The notes: generated by a model not told the origin, from the sequence alone. Positions 21,093 to 34,717 are shown, counted from the first letter of the stretch. The stretch: DNA of 64,000 bases from Pogostemon cablin (GCA_023678885.1 CM042966.1:25434028-25498027); one strand, 5' to 3'. Made by a program: numbers and translations.

Positions 21093-21399
21093 CTTAATTT
21101 AATATTATAACACAACGAAACCCTGTTAATTAATAAATTCTATCTTGTATTTTAATTCGTTTTTATAAACTTAATTTAGTTGCCTTGTATTTTGAAAAAA
21201 GAAAAAGTTAGCTGCCTTGTCAAATTAATAATTTTGAACTATTTACCTATGATTTCTTTCAATGGAGCATTTACAATCCACTATTAATAATTTTGAACTA
21301 TTTCATGTGATTTCTTTTATTGGAAATGAGCTCGAACCAGCTTAAAGAATGTAATTGAGATGAGTGGTTAGAGATATGGCTATGAAACCGTCTTTCATA

Positions 21400-21790
21400 G
21401 AGACAACATTAATCCATCTCAAATTGAGATTGTTCTTGAGACGAAAATGATCCCAAGCCGGACACTGTTTAGTGACAAAAATTGAGACGGTCTAGTTAAA
21501 GACAGACGTGGAAAATATTTTTGTTAGAAATTGCCTTTATTTAACCCATCTCAAATTGAGACCGACTTAAAGTTGGAAATTAATATAGTTCTTGAGATAA
21601 AATCTAAAATGTGTCAAATTGAGATTATTCTTAAGACAAATAATGGCGGAAGTATATTATAATCGGATAGAATTGGCTTAGAGACGGAAATTAAAATGTA
21701 CCGAACAAAGAGGGCCTTGAAAGTAGACTTTGTTAGAGACTGTATTTGACCCTTCTCAAATTGAAACCGACTTAGAGATAACACTTACTT
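21400..21790. repeat. Diverged repeats around CTCAAATTGAGAC
   Basis: The short palindromic motif ATCTCAAATTGAGA recurs near 21414, 21547, 21615 and 21755 with GACGG-type neighbours. It may be the subterminal region of a decayed DNA transposon. No ends are found. Confidence 0.35.
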
Positions 21791-21981
21791 TAATACAATT
21801 AGCCAATCTATACTAAAATACTATTTCTTTCACCTTAATAAATATAAAATATTATATTTCTTAATGCTCATACAAAAAACAAACGTAACTATTATTGCAG
21901 GATGGAGAGAGTAAAAATAAACTCAATTTTAATTCCTCCAAGTAGTGATATGATTATCATTTTAAACCAACTCAAGTTCAA

Positions 21982-22052
21982 TCTTCTCCTTCTCCTTCTC
22001 CTTCTCCTTCACACTCCCACTCCCACTCCCACTCCCACTCCCATTTTCTCCC
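21982..22052. repeat. Hexamer microsatellites (CTTCTC)n and (ACTCCC)n
   Basis: Adjacent short tandem arrays, about 5 units each. Confidence 0.9.
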
Positions 22053-23324
22053 ATTTTACAAACACCCCCTTTTACTCAAATTACTACAATTTGGTTTGTT
22101 GTACTTCAAGAGTTAGTTTATGTTCAAAGTATATATAATGATTAGAAAAATCGATTAAAATTATAGGTACATTTGAATTGAGACAAAAATAATGTGCCAT
22201 CTCCCACGTATTTTTATTCATTTTTCATTTTGAGCCTTTTCACGTGTTTTTATTCGTTATTAATAGTAAAAATACATTATATCTTACCTATTTTTACAAT
22301 TTATTCATTAATTCCAATAATTTTATTTACTTTTTCTCTCAAAATTACAACCTACTTTTTTTACATTATATATTAAAAAATAACATTTTATAATTTTCGT
22401 GTCCTTACAAATGGATAAAAATACTCTAGACGGAAGGATTATGTAATACTATGGTAAATAGAGTGTAAGAAGAAGTTAATTATTTTGACATTTTACTATT
22501 TTAATAATATAAAAAAATAATTAATGAACGAAATAAAAATTGTAAAAATTTTATGAAAATGAAAAGAGTAATAACAATAACTTATTATAGGTTGGGTGGT
22601 GGGTGTGGGTCTGCAGATTTATGATTGGTGTGGAATAATATTGGAAAATAATTAAAGAAAAAAAGTGATGGGCCAAAAGGTAATTGATTAGCGGGCCTTG
22701 GGTTGACTTGATTCCATAAAATGGTACTAAGTCAAGATCCGAATATCACAACAATTGGACAGAAAGGAATGCCATAACCATAACCCATCAATTCCCAGTA
22801 TTTCGCTTCAAATTTCACCTTGTTACATTTTTTATTAAGAATTATTCCCACTATTTTAAAGAGAAGTTCTCGATTATATAAATACATAATTTAAGAAAAA
22901 ATTACTTTTTACTTTACTTATAAGGGTAGTTTAGTATTTTTAGGTAATAAATAAATTATAAAGTAAGTTATGTGAATTGTAAAGGGGTGTCAATTTTGAA
23001 ATTAAAGTGTGTTGTGAGATTATTATTCATGTATATTTTTTTATTTGGGGGTGTGAACTTGTTTATGGGACGAATAAAAATAAAAAGTGTGAATATATTT
23101 ATGGGACTGAAGGAGTATTAGATAATTAAGTATGATATAGTTAAATCTATAAAAGAAAAATATTAAAGAGAAAAGTTGAGATTTTCTTCTCAATACACGT
23201 GTCACTTATCTAATAATAAGAAATGTAATATCAAAATGTAACATGATTAATGATCCTATTTCCCACCATTATTAATTCTTCGTTATCAATTTTTCAGATA
23301 TTAGGTTCAATGGTGGGCACTCTT
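22053..23324. other. AT-rich stretch without gene
   Basis: No ORF or RNA gene is supported. The tail of a Stowaway (GGGACTGAAGGAGTA) ends near 23116, but its left end is not clear. Confidence 0.4.
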
Positions 23325-23560
23325 TTATAAAATGTGTATGCGAGACATATTGTAAGACACGTTAATTCATAAAAGTATTTTTATTATATTGGTAAAATAT
23401 ATTTATTAGTAGTTAAAATATTTTTGTAGATAATTATATTAATATAATATCTTAAAATTATACTTAAAAAAACATATTTTAACTATTAATAAATATTATA
23501 TTTTACTTATATCACACTTTAACACTTCTCATATAAACTACGTCCCACAAAACTTTGTCT
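23325..23560. mobile_element. MITE of the GAGACGGGTCGACCC family, diverged
   Basis: The inner block of TTAAAATA and AACTATTAATAAATAT arms is inverted as in the other family copies; the ends are decayed. Confidence 0.4.
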
Positions 23561-24404
23561 AGGTAGATTTAAAACCACATATTAATGTCACCCTTTTATA
23601 AAAACATTATCATACATGAATTGAATTAATGACTATATTAATCCAATATTTGAAGGTAGAACTCAAACCTTCATACTACAACATAAAATGGAAATTTGTA
23701 TGAATTCATCTTACCAAATTCCTTAACTACAATGTGGTATTCCCTTTCAGAATAAGAGATACTCCTCCCTTAATAATTTTTCATTATTATTTGATTAAAT
23801 AATCGCGAATATGAAAAAAAATACTATTTTAGTAATATGAATAAAACTATAAAGCTCTGTAAAACAAATAAGAACTGATGCAATAATATTTTAATAAAAA
23901 GTGATATTCTGTTAATAAAAAATAATAATATTGTAAAAAACTATTTCATAATCATTCAAAATATAAACAAAAAGTGATATTATTTTTAATAAAAAAAGTA
24001 ATAATTAATTAAAAAAACATTGAACAGTTTTTGCAAGGGTTCGTTCTATTAATACTTGTGATATATATTTAGAAATGTTAAATGGACTGACAAAACCGAT
24101 TAAAGTATTCAACCCTTTAATCTAATCGGCTTTGTTTAACCAAACCACAATAAGTGAAACATAACCCTAAACGGACAATTATTGGATCACGTACACATTT
24201 TTACCCTATGCTATGCTATCACAAGTTAAATGGGTTAATTTTGATGGAACAAGGAGTAATATATTTTTAACGCTATATACATTTATTTTTAAAATATTAC
24301 TAAAACTTAATAAATTAAATTAGTCATTGAATATAATAATATGAACAAAATTAAAAATTTGAAATAATTAATATTTAATGCACACTTACTACCTAAAATT
24401 ACTA

Positions 24405-24611
24405 CTCCCTCCGTTCCGTTTGAACACTTATATTTTTTTCACAGTAATTAAAAATAATATTTTAATATACAGTAAGTAGTTGTATTAGTGTTATATTTGT
24501 GGCCCATTACGATATAATAATTGTTTTGCGTGTGTTTCATTTATCATAAAAAGAAAATTTTTGATGAGGCGCCCAAAATAAAAATGCGTAAACATTATGG
24601 TGGGACAGATG
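24405..24611. mobile_element. Stowaway MITE
   Basis: TA, CTCCCTCCGTTCCGTTTG, and the right end GGTGGGACAGATG, TA. Confidence 0.75.
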
Positions 24612-25037
24612 TAGTTTAAGTTACATTCTTTCAAAAAAATTTAGTCATAGATATAAAAAGATAAGATAAATTACCAAATATAACCTCAACTTAATGTGAG
24701 ATAACAACTTTTGCGATGCACATAACACTTGCGATTCATATAAATGATTGTGTGCAGCATAAATATTTATATGTAGCATAAAGTCTTAGGGTAAAATAGG
24801 ACTTGAACCAATAGGAAAAATACATCTTGAATCACAAGGGTTAAATTACAATTATAGCACGAGAACCATCCGTCCCATAAATGTTTTCATATTTTCTATT
24901 TTGATCCGTCCCATAAAAATTTTCATATTCCTAAAATAATAAAAAAAATTTTAAAACAACTAATCTCACCTTACACTTTATTTACAAAATATTACATCTA
25001 CCTAATATACTTAATTTACTTTATAGTTTATTTATTA

Positions 25038-25315
25038 CTCTCTCCATCCCAAATTTATCTTCATATTTACTGTTTACACTGATATTAATAAAAGGCATTT
25101 TTTGATTTACTTTTGGAGATACTTTGATATTTTTTTATAATAAATAAATGATAAAATATGTTATGTGTGTTAAAAAGGTGATGACATTTGAAAGTAAAGT
25201 ATGATAGAGGTATATTAGTTAATTAATTGTTTTTTTTCCCTTTTATGTAAGTATGAAGTTGAAATTGAGATGGATATAAACGAAAAGTGTGAAGTTGAAG
25301 TTGTGACAGAGGGAA
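25038..25315. mobile_element. Stowaway MITE
   Basis: TA-flanked CTCTCTCCATCCCAAATTT and GTGACAGAGGGAA. The interior arms CTTCATATTT and AAGTGTGAAG are inverted. Confidence 0.75.
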
Positions 25316-25854
25316 TATAAAAAAAAGGAAAAATAACCGGTTCCAAGCTAGAACATGAAATCGGTTCGATAGTAGTACAGTATAATCAGTAATCTGTATC
25401 ATGACGTGCAAGTGTATTAAAACTTAAAAAAAAAAAACATAGGATCATTAGTCATTACATAAAAAAGTGAGAGAGAGGAGCCAGCTTTGTGCATGCCAAC
25501 TAAACCTCCAACATGCCTCGAAGTAAATGCAAATGTGGTACAAATTTTATAGGCATCCAAACAAAGAGATATCTATCTGTCTATCAACGCTCTGAACCAA
25601 AAGGACCAAACACCATTAATTGAAGTTGCTTTTAAAGTGGGGTCAGCCTACATAGTTTGCAAATTTTGCAAATTGTATTAGCTAGCCCATATGCAAATCT
25701 ATTCATCTCCACTATACTCATCTTTATCTGCAAAGCAAATTTAGCATGCATGCTTACTCAGAGATAAGTTATTTTGTAAAAATGTGTAGTAGATAGATAG
25801 AATATTCATGCCTACAGTGTTTGTAAACTAGGGTATTTTATTTGCTTTTTAATA

Positions 25855-26068
25855 CTCCCTTCATCCGCTTTTAAGGTTATCATTTTTCATTTTTGGCGTC
25901 CGCCCCAAGGGTCTCATTTCATTTTTATACATATGAGACCCACACACACCCACTTAAAAATGGGACTCACACCTCCACTAATACAACTACCCACTGCACA
26001 TTAAATAATAATACTCCTTAATCCACGTGCAAAAAGCAAATGACATCCTTAAAGGCTGATGGAGGGAG
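25855..26068. mobile_element. Stowaway MITE
   Basis: TA-flanked CTCCCTTCATCCGCTTTTAAG and CTTAAAGGCTGATGGAGGGAG. Confidence 0.8.
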
Positions 26069-28009
26069 TATTATAGAATAAACTTTGTTTTTTGGTTTAT
26101 AAGTGCACCAACCAATCAAGGTACAATATGTTTGGGAGGGGAGAGTACTGAAGATAGTTCACACGTAAAAAAAACAATTAAAGAAGGGAAAGAAGACGGA
26201 ATGATTAAACCATAAAAGAAAAGAAGTAGAAGTGGGGGATCTTCAACCCCTCTATGCATAATCTTTAATTTTCGAGAGAGGTAAATCCGACTCGAGTGCA
26301 AAACAAAATATGCTCCGGTAGTGCTTCGATATTGATGGATTGTCTCCAAAGGTAAAATGACTTTTTATTTTCGGTGAGAGCAGCACTGTTATCGCAAAAA
26401 CTCCAGCGAACTAGTTAAGTATAATGGAGAACTTGATCGTTACTCAGATGCAAGTGCGTTATGAGTATGCAAATGCTCGTTGTGGTGGTTTTGTTGGAGT
26501 GCATGCTGATTGACTCTATTTATAGGCGCACCATACAACTCAGCCATAATGACGACTTGCATTGATTACGGTAGATAAATTGCCGACGGGCAAAAATTTC
26601 GGTAATCAACAATTACTACAGAGTTTGTCCTATGTCTAGATTTAATGAACTTGTACTCGAAATTAGAGATTAATTAATTAAGTTGTCAGCAATTCTTTTG
26701 ATTAGTGGATATCAAATATTTTAAACACGGGAAATTAAACAGGCTCATAATAAAAATAATTTGGATTAGGATGATAGTGCAATAATAATTTATTAGTTGA
26801 CTACATTATTATTATTGAGCTTAAGGTATAAGTTTTAGGCTAACCTTAGATGTCTAAATCCAACGAGAGACACAACCCTTATTTCTTCTCCCGAACTCTA
26901 TTATAACCTATAAATAAACCATCTTTAACATTTTTAATAATAATTATTCATATTCTTTTAAGAAAAAGAGTGAGGAGAGAGAAAAAATTCATGCGATGCA
27001 AAAAAATCTCAAAATCTTAATTTTGAGACGGAAACTGACGACTAGAATTATTTCGGAGGAGACTAGGGATTGAGATTGTTTAGAGGATCGTCGCCCACAC
27101 GACATCTAGACGAAGCGTAGGAATACAATAGAAGATCGAGAGGTTGTTCTTCGTTTTTTCAGATCATCATCTCCATGAAGTCTACCATGAAAGGGCAGTC
27201 TACCATGAAAAGTTATACTTTCTGTCTTTTTCGTTGCGATAGATATGCATGAATTCCAAACATGTTACGCATATCATATATAAGATGCGATCGCCATCAA
27301 TGCAGTAGGCCGTATTTGAATTATAGCATTTGTGTATAATTGCATGCCTTTAGCAAGAAATTGGCAAGTTGGAAATTCAACAATGGTCTGGCGATAAGAT
27401 TGATACGCTTAATTGAGAATTCGATTAGATCATTTTGAGTGTGGGCATAAGGAACTGAGCTTACTGTAATTCTCGATTAATTTCTATGCGAATTCACAAG
27501 CTAGGTCATTATTACTGATTTAATTAGATAAAATACGAAATTTAGCTCGTAGTTCAACAATTCTCAATAAATTTTGTAAAGTGGATAACAACCGTACGTA
27601 AGTTCATCGTGCTACAATTAAATCATAAAATTAATTTTGAAATAGCCCTAGCCATATCAAATGAATACAATTCCATAAAAACTTTATGTAGAATCTACTT
27701 AACTGAATTATTTGCTTTAATAATTGGTCTAGTTGTGGAATTTCTTCCCCATTTTACTCTAGAACCTCAACTTTTAATTAAATAATAATAATAATAATAC
27801 CTTCGTATTTCAACGATACTTTAAATGAAAGAATAATACGCTTATTAATTAAAAAAAAATATTCTTTAAAATAAAATACTTATATTCTTAAACACTTTGT
27901 GTACACGATTCACAATATATCAATTCTTTATTTTTACAATGTGAATATAATATTTTACATTCAAAATTTTATTATTTATTCGTATTTATACAATTTAACT
28001 TAAACAAAG
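26069..28009. other. Intergenic stretch, possible old LTR remnant
   Basis: No convincing ORF is seen. A CTATTTATAGG box near 26515 and less AT-biased DNA from 26380 to 27250 resemble part of a retrotransposon LTR or a promoter. I find no paired LTR, primer site or coding region, so the identity stays open. Confidence 0.3.
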
Positions 28010-28245
28010 TCTCTTATGAGACAGTTTGTGAAACGTGTTAAAATATGTTTATTATATAGATAAAGATGCTTAATGGTTGTTAAAGTTTTTTTTAAGTACA
28101 ATAAATGATACATTAAAGTATAATTTTATATTGTTATAATATAATCCATTATTAACATATTTTAACTAAAAATAAGTATACTTTATCTTTGTAATAAGCG
28201 TACTTTAATGATGGGTCGACTCGTCTCACAAGTGTTACAAGAGAG
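28010..28245. mobile_element. MITE of the GAGACGGGTCGACCC family
   Basis: It begins TCTTATGAGACAGTTTGTG and ends GTCGACTCGTCTCACAAG, with inverted TTAAAGTATA arms. Confidence 0.6.
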
Positions 28246-28251
28246 TGCTCA

Positions 28252-28450
28252 AGTCTCTTGTGAGAATGTAATTATGTGAGACGGATCGACCCATTATTAA
28301 AGTATTATTGTTATATAAGTAAAATATGTTTTTTTAGTTAAAATATATTTTTCTAAGTATAATGAATAATGAAATAAAGTATACTTTTAGATGTTATAAT
28401 ATGATTCACTATCGATCTCATGCACAATCACAACCCGTCTCACAAAAAGA
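28252..28450. mobile_element. MITE of the same family, adjacent copy
   Basis: It begins TCTTGTGAGAATGTAATTAT with GAGACGGATCGACCC close behind, and ends CCCGTCTCACAAAAAGAG. The two copies lie nearly end to end. Confidence 0.55.
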
Positions 28451-28819
28451 GTATGTATTTAATTGTATGAAGTAAAACAAAGTGAATAATAAATAAGAAA
28501 AGTACCAAAAAACGTGCATTGATATAGCAATCGCATCCGCTTTTCACCGAGTCCCAACCGCGGTGGCCTGACTTTTCTTTTTATTCCATTTGGCCCCTTC
28601 AAACCATCATTAATACAATTTTACACTTATCCCCACTTTCTTTTCTATTTCTACTTTTCTGCCCCTTCAACTTCTTACTTTTATCATTCTCATACATGTT
28701 ATGGTGACTTCATGAAAATTTCAATTCTCTTTTCGGTGCTAAACGCTGTGAGTGTGATTCTAATTAGAAGATAAAGTCAGCATTTAATTTCACATTTCCA
28801 TCCTTCATTCATCAGTAGA

Positions 28820-29281
28820 GGCAGGTGTAAATAAATCGAGTCGAGTCGAGCATGAACGAGCTAGATTTAATCGAGTCAAACACGAATTGAGTTAAAATAG
28901 TTTGACGATATTATACACTTACATTACCTATTTTTATGAATTGAGCTCGAGTTCGATCGAGCTTTTAATTTTGTCGAACAAAAAGTTTGTTCAAACTTGT
29001 TTGATATCTTTATTATATCAAACTCATACGAGTTTTTATCAAATGATCTCAAGTCGAGTACTAAGTAGTTTGGTTTGATTTTTGAAACTTCATGCATGTT
29101 ACAACATCTCTTGTAGTAGTACTAATTTAGCACCCCTTTTAAATGTAGAAAGCTACCATAAATGACCTAGAATACATAATACTAAGAGTTTATACATTTT
29201 ATGTTTGATACTATCGTTGGTAATTAAAATCAAGCTCGTTTCAATTGAACTTTTTTTTAGCCTAGCCATTTGACATCCCTA
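28820..29281. mobile_element. hAT-like MITE with TCGAGTCGAGC motifs
   Basis: The left end GCAGGTGTAAATAAATCGAG and right end CTAGCCATTTGACATCCCT are weakly inverted. GAGTCGAGTCGAG and GAGCTCGAGTTCGATCGAGC boxes are typical of an abundant plant hAT MITE type. The target duplicate is not resolved. Confidence 0.45.
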
Positions 29282-29954
29282 GATCACCTATATAGTCATT
29301 GATCAGAAAAGAAATTTGAAAGTGACAATGTTATATCCTTTGGTTTTATGAATTTGGAAATGAATGTAGAAAATGAAGAAATGGTACTATATAATCGATC
29401 AAAGATTACGAAATTAAATATTCTTGAAGGTTTGAATTTTACAAATTAGAATGCTATGTATAATAAGAAAATTAACATTAATTTTATGGCATGATTGGTA
29501 CTACGAATGACATAGGAATGGAATGAACATTTCTAATTTGATTACTATTCATTCATTTGGTATGTTTTTAATAATAAGAATATTCATTCCATAAGGAATG
29601 TGTATTCCACACAATTGGGAATCATCGTTCCTCCCCACCCCCATGGGTTTACCCATTCCATGGTTACATGGAATCAATTTTTTTATTTATTATTTTTATA
29701 TAACATTAAATACATGAATAATTATAAAATAATTTATTTTTATTTATATCACATATATTTTTGAATAATTACAAAAATAAAAAACAAATTAATATATTTT
29801 TTTCATTTAATATATTATTTTCATTATAAATTATATATAGAAAATATTAATTTTATTTGAAATCTTTTTAAAATAAATTTATATTTTAATACTCATTATA
29901 ATAAAAATAATTATAAAAAATATATTTAAAATATTTAAAATACAAAAAAATATA
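29282..29954. other. AT-rich stretch without gene
   Basis: It holds a repeat-like block with GGAATG/CATTCC motifs (29505-29670), possibly a decayed MITE whose other half is near 30840-30960. Nothing coding is seen. Confidence 0.35.
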
Positions 29955-30516
29955 GGATTAATTACTAATAGGTACACACTTTGTACCTCCTAATTACTAC
30001 TAGATATATTGATTTAAAATAATTATTATTTAATACAAAATATTAAAGTAAAATACCAATTATAACATTAAACTCATACACTTTTAAACCACAAACACTA
30101 ACCCCCCACCCACCGCCGGACTACCACTGCCACCGACGGACCGTCGGCGGCCGGTCGTCGAAAAACTGCCACCGCCGAAAATTCCGTACGGTCGCTGGAA
30201 AATTCCGCACCAACGGCGATCGGTCGCCGAAAAATTCCGTACCGCCGGCGGCCTATCACCGAAAAATTTCATACCGTCGCCTGACCGCCGCCGCCGGAGC
30301 TTTGCCGGACCACCGCCGGACTACCACACTTTTTTTTTGCACACACTTTTTTTTACTGCACACGAACTCTTGTTGTACACAATATTTATGTGCAGCACAT
30401 TGTAGGGGTAATATTGGAATATCATTATATATTTTTGTAATTAGTAGTAATAGTTTTGTATATTTGTATCTCATAGTAATTAAAGTTTTTTTTGTGTACC
30501 TAGTAGTAATCCTCCC
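29955..30516 (+). mobile_element. Mutator-type MITE with GC-rich core, copy 2
   Basis: Ends GGATTAATTACTAATAGGTA and TACCTAGTAGTAATCCTCCC are inverted, and an exact 9-bp duplicate AAAAATATA flanks them (29946-29954, 30517-30525). The core of about 200 bp is packed with CCGCCGG, AAAAATTCCGTAC and CGGTCG repeats. The reading frames inside are by-products of the repeat. Confidence 0.85.
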
Positions 30517-31078
30517 AAAAATATATAATTAATTAAATCTTTATTATGAATAAAAATTAATAAATTATATATTTTAGATATTATAAAATTTTTAAATTGA
30601 ATAATATTAAATACAAATTTTAATTTTATTTATGTAGATAATTTTTAAAATTACCTATAATTATTTATTTATATTTTAAACATTATAAATTTTTATTTTA
30701 TTTTTAATCTCATAATTTTTTAATAGTATAATTATTAAAGTATATTAAATTCATTGAGATTTAAATTAATTTAATATTTAAAAAAATACAAATAGTGTAA
30801 TTTGAATTAAATTTAAAAATGTATATTCTATTACTTAGAATTATTCCTGATCAATATCAATCATGAGAATAATTATATTTTGTCATTCATTTTCCATCTA
30901 CAGTACATTCATGAGTTCATTCCATTCTATCAAAATTTCATTCAATCATACTAATCTATTAGTACTTAGTAACAGAGTAATAAAATGTGGACTTGAAATC
31001 TCCATTCTATATATTCATATATACATTTAATAACATAAAAAAAATAACCTATAAATAATTATTAAATTTTAGTAAAGA

Positions 31079-31305
31079 TTTATGTGAGACCATTTTAAAA
31101 AATGATTTTCGTAATACAGATAAAAAATGATAATCTTTATAATAAAAAATAATACACAATTGATGAAAAGTGATAACGCTATTTCATTAACAATTTATAG
31201 TATAACTAATTATAGTAAAAAAAAAAGTAATAGCATCTATAATAAAAAGTGATAACTAATTATGAATGCATAAAATTGTCTCATCATGAAACGGTTACAC
31301 CCAAA
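31079..31305. mobile_element. MITE of the GTGTGAGACC family
   Basis: It starts TTTATGTGAGACCATTTTA, has AAAAAGTGATAA units, and ends TTGTCTCATCATGAAACG. Confidence 0.5.
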
Positions 31306-31798
31306 TTTACCCCTTAAATTTTGGGGTATTTGACATTAATCAATAATGAAACGTATAACTTAAAAATAAAAATATAAAATGAAACAACAAATTAAAATGG
31401 GTGACGTCATGATATCATGAACTTGTGATTAACAATCCCATGAAAATAAAAATACAAATTTCTCTAATGTTTTAGGATCATGAGTTTAAGATAATTTTAT
31501 TTCAAAAAATCAATTATATTTGTGACAAACGTATAAAATAAAGTACGTCATGATTAATTATTGTACATTAAATAACAACGTATTTTTTTTATTTAAATTT
31601 GTAGGAATTTTTTAAACATCAAATTTTTATTTTTATTTTTTTCTGAAATGTATTATTATAAAAGACAATGAATGCGGAAGTTAATTAGGTGAAAAGAAAG
31701 CAATCCATATCATGTGGATTGAAGCATGTGGCTTGCTCATGTTTTAGTAAACGAGGAACATGGCCTTCTATTATAAAATAAAGTTATTTTATTATATA

Positions 31799-32056
31799 CT
31801 CCCCTCCGTCCCATAAAAGATTGCACCCCTAATTTCAGTACGGAGATTAAGAAAGTGATAGTTTTTAATGGTATAATGGTTTTTTTTTATAATAAATACA
31901 TGATAAAGTATGTTACGTAGAGATGAATATTTTTGTAAATAAAGTGTATGGGGGAGGGATGATTGTTTTTTACTTTTTGCTTTTTATGGAAATATGCAAA
32001 CTTTTGTGGGACAGTCCAAAATGTAAAGTGTGTCATCTGAAATGAGAAGGAGAAAG
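31799..32056. mobile_element. Stowaway MITE
   Basis: TA-flanked CTCCCCTCCGTCCCATAAAAG and GAAATGAGAAGGAGAAAG. It is the same family as 62343-62597 in reverse orientation. Confidence 0.8.
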
Positions 32057-32919
32057 TATAAACTTATTATTATAATAATATATACTATTTCAGCCCAAAT
32101 TTGTGCTTGCCAAGAATGATCGCAGTATATCGGTTTAGCAATAATTCATTATCTCACTTGTAAGATTATAACATACATTGAGGTGTTCTGTGTGGTCCAA
32201 TTTTGAAAATTTCAATAAAAATCGACAATATGTACTTCTTGACGGGTGTTAAGATTTTTCATATTTTTCTCATTTTCTTTTATTTTAAGAAATACTTTAC
32301 ATTCAAAATAAATAAATTACACTTCAATCAAATCATTATAAAATATATTTTAATATTAAAATTATCACGTTCACTTGAAACACATAAAATATATATTAAG
32401 GCTATATCATCTTTAAATTAAATAAAAATTGGTTAGTAAAATATTTTTGCTTAAATAACATAAAACAATAAATATTAAAGCTATATTTATTTCCAATCTA
32501 TTAAATCAGGTTTAACTTTTAAAAATTCACACCTAAACTTTAAGAAAAGTATTCATTGTATTGGGTTTATCTTGAATTATTGGTTTAAATTTTATAATAT
32601 TTTAGAGAGTGTTTAGTTCAAAAAATAAAAAGTACAATGAAATGAAAATTAGGGAGGTGGGTTATAATATCTGTTGAAACAAATAAAAAATAAAAAAAAC
32701 ATTTTAAACCCACACACTGCTAATTATATGTCCAAACTTATTTTTAGGGTTTAGAATATTTAAAGATATTTTTAACTAATAAATAAGAAGGTTTTACCGT
32801 AATAATATTACAGTAAATTATATATCATAAACAATATATAATATAAATAAAGTGATGATTAATTTTGAAAGTATAAAATAGTCCATTAGAGACGATCACA
32901 CAAGTATTCCCTTATACAT
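32057..32919. other. AT-rich stretch without gene
   Basis: Only chance ORFs are present; no recognised repeat boundary. Confidence 0.4.
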
Positions 32920-33170
32920 ACTGCCTCTGTGGCTTTGTCCTATACAAAGGGTTGTTTTTACTTTTTGCAAATGAATTAAGAAATATTATTATTTAATTTG
33001 TATTGAGTAGTTGTATTAATGGGTGTGTGAGCCTCATATATTAATTGTTTTAGTGGATGTGTGGAAGTAATATTTAAATAAGATTTTTTTTTCCCGATAA
33101 ATTGAGGGTATAAATTTTTTATTTAAAATGTGCAATATTTAATACTAAAAGGATAGAATTTTCTCAAGCG

Positions 33171-33330
33171 GTTAACTTTGAATCGGATCATATCCAGTGG
33201 GAAAACTGAGTTATGTGATGTATTTTCATAGAATATATGTATGAATGAACAATTTGAAGTCTAAAAATTCAAATTAATTAATCTATACCGTATCACCTTA
33301 GAACTGTTGATTCTCTCTTGAATTTTAAAT
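33171..33330 (+). repeat. LTR fragment related to element 2
   Basis: GTTAACTTTGAATCGGATC and CCTTAGAACTGTTG, with the intervening ATGAATGAACAATTTGAAG, match 12585-12735 of the element 2 LTR. Similar MITE-like sequence (TTAATxTGTATTGAGTAG) flanks both sides, at about 32985-33080 and 33375-33470. Confidence 0.65.
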
Positions 33331-34210
33331 CCTTCTTTTGTGATTTTATTGCGTGAATTAAGAAAATATTATTATTTAATGTGTATTGAGTAGTTATATT
33401 AGTGGGTGTGTGAGCCTCGTTTATTAATTGTTTTAATGGATGAGTGGGAGTCAATGTGTTTAAAAAATGAAAGGAAACTATTTGAGTGGAACGCCCAAAA
33501 TAAAAAAAATGGATCATTTAAAGTGAACTGAATCATATATAGCCTCTACCCATCCACCATCATACATTATATCTCATCTATTATTACCATTATGCATATC
33601 CTCTTACATCAATTAATATATTTTTACACATACCTCTAAACACTTCTAACAAGGATTTGATATAAAATTAAAATCTCATCAAATCAAATTTCAAAACAAA
33701 CATATTTCAAGTATTTTATGAGATGAGAAGTAAGTACTTATGGCTCCAACAGAATTATTAGCCTGATGAATCTAATTTTAAATTAGACATATATATACTA
33801 TAAGTTAAAAATAATTTAAAATTAAATAATATAAATATTAGAGATTTGAAATTTAAGTTTTTTTTTCTTCTTTTGTAAATTATTATATTGATTAAATAAT
33901 AATATTTGTAAAATCGTTATTATATTTTATTTTTAAAAATTTCTTTTGTCATGCTCAAAACTTCTCTCGTTAATTCTTAGTCTTATGTGTGACAGTAATG
34001 AATAGCATGCATGCTTGATCTGTTGTTTTATTCATTTATTTGTATTTTGTATTTCATTTTATTTTTAAATTTTTATTCTAAAATCTGAAAAATAGAATAT
34101 GTTGGGATTTGACCATGCATGAGTGGATTCCTTGCAAGCATAAGAATAACAAATTTCAATATAGATAGGACAATATAGTTATTATTAATAATATGGGTAA
34201 TAAGGATAAG

Positions 34211-34408
34211 TATTGCGTGATATCGTCTCATGTGATATTATTTTATACTTTTTAAAATAGTTAGTGAGATTATTTTATACTTTTTAAAATAGTTAATTAG
34301 TTATCATGTTTACTATAAAATGTTATCATTTTTCATTTGTACTGTAAATTATTAATGAAATAATATTATCATTTTTCATTAATTAAGTATCATATTTTAT
34401 TATAAAGA
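34211..34408. mobile_element. GTGTGAGACC-family MITE
   Basis: ATTGCGTGATATCGTCTCAT start and ATCATTTTTCATTAATTAAG blocks match the family. A local 35-bp duplication lies at 34244-34305. Confidence 0.4.
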
Positions 34409-34412
34409 TTAA

Positions 34413-34717
34413 GGCTAATACTACTGTGTATGTGAGTATGCACCCACTTTCAGAAACATATACAATTATGAACAAAAATATATACACTTTGTTATTGAAT
34501 TTTTTGTTAGTTTTTTTAATGAAAAATTGAGTATAAAAAATATATATAGTAATTATTAAAAAACATGTACTATACATTATTGAATAAAAAGTTATATATA
34601 TATATGTATGCTAATTTTTTTAATGAAAAATTGAGTGTGAAAAAAGTATACAATTATTAAAAAGCATACAATTTAGAATAAAAAGTTATACAGATATGGA
34701 TGCACCGATATCAACTC
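34413..34717 (-). mobile_element. GAGTTGATATC-family element, copy 1
   Basis: On the minus strand it begins GAGTTGATATCGGTGCATCC and ends GTATTAGCC. Flanks AAAGATTAA and TAACATTAA match 7 of 9. Confidence 0.6.

Noticed and set aside
24655..24870. Fourth copy of the GC-core Mutator-type MITE
   Set aside because: Some motifs match (GTGTGCAGCATAAATATTTA, TTACCAAATATAACC) but there is no GC-rich core and no ends or target duplicate.
26380..27250. Copia LTR
   Set aside because: A TATA-like box and LTR-like texture only; no paired LTR, primer site or coding region, so I left it as unassigned.
30084..30272. Proline/glycine-rich small protein from the GC-rich core
   Set aside because: The frame arises from CCGCCGG repeats of a MITE and is not kept in the other copies.
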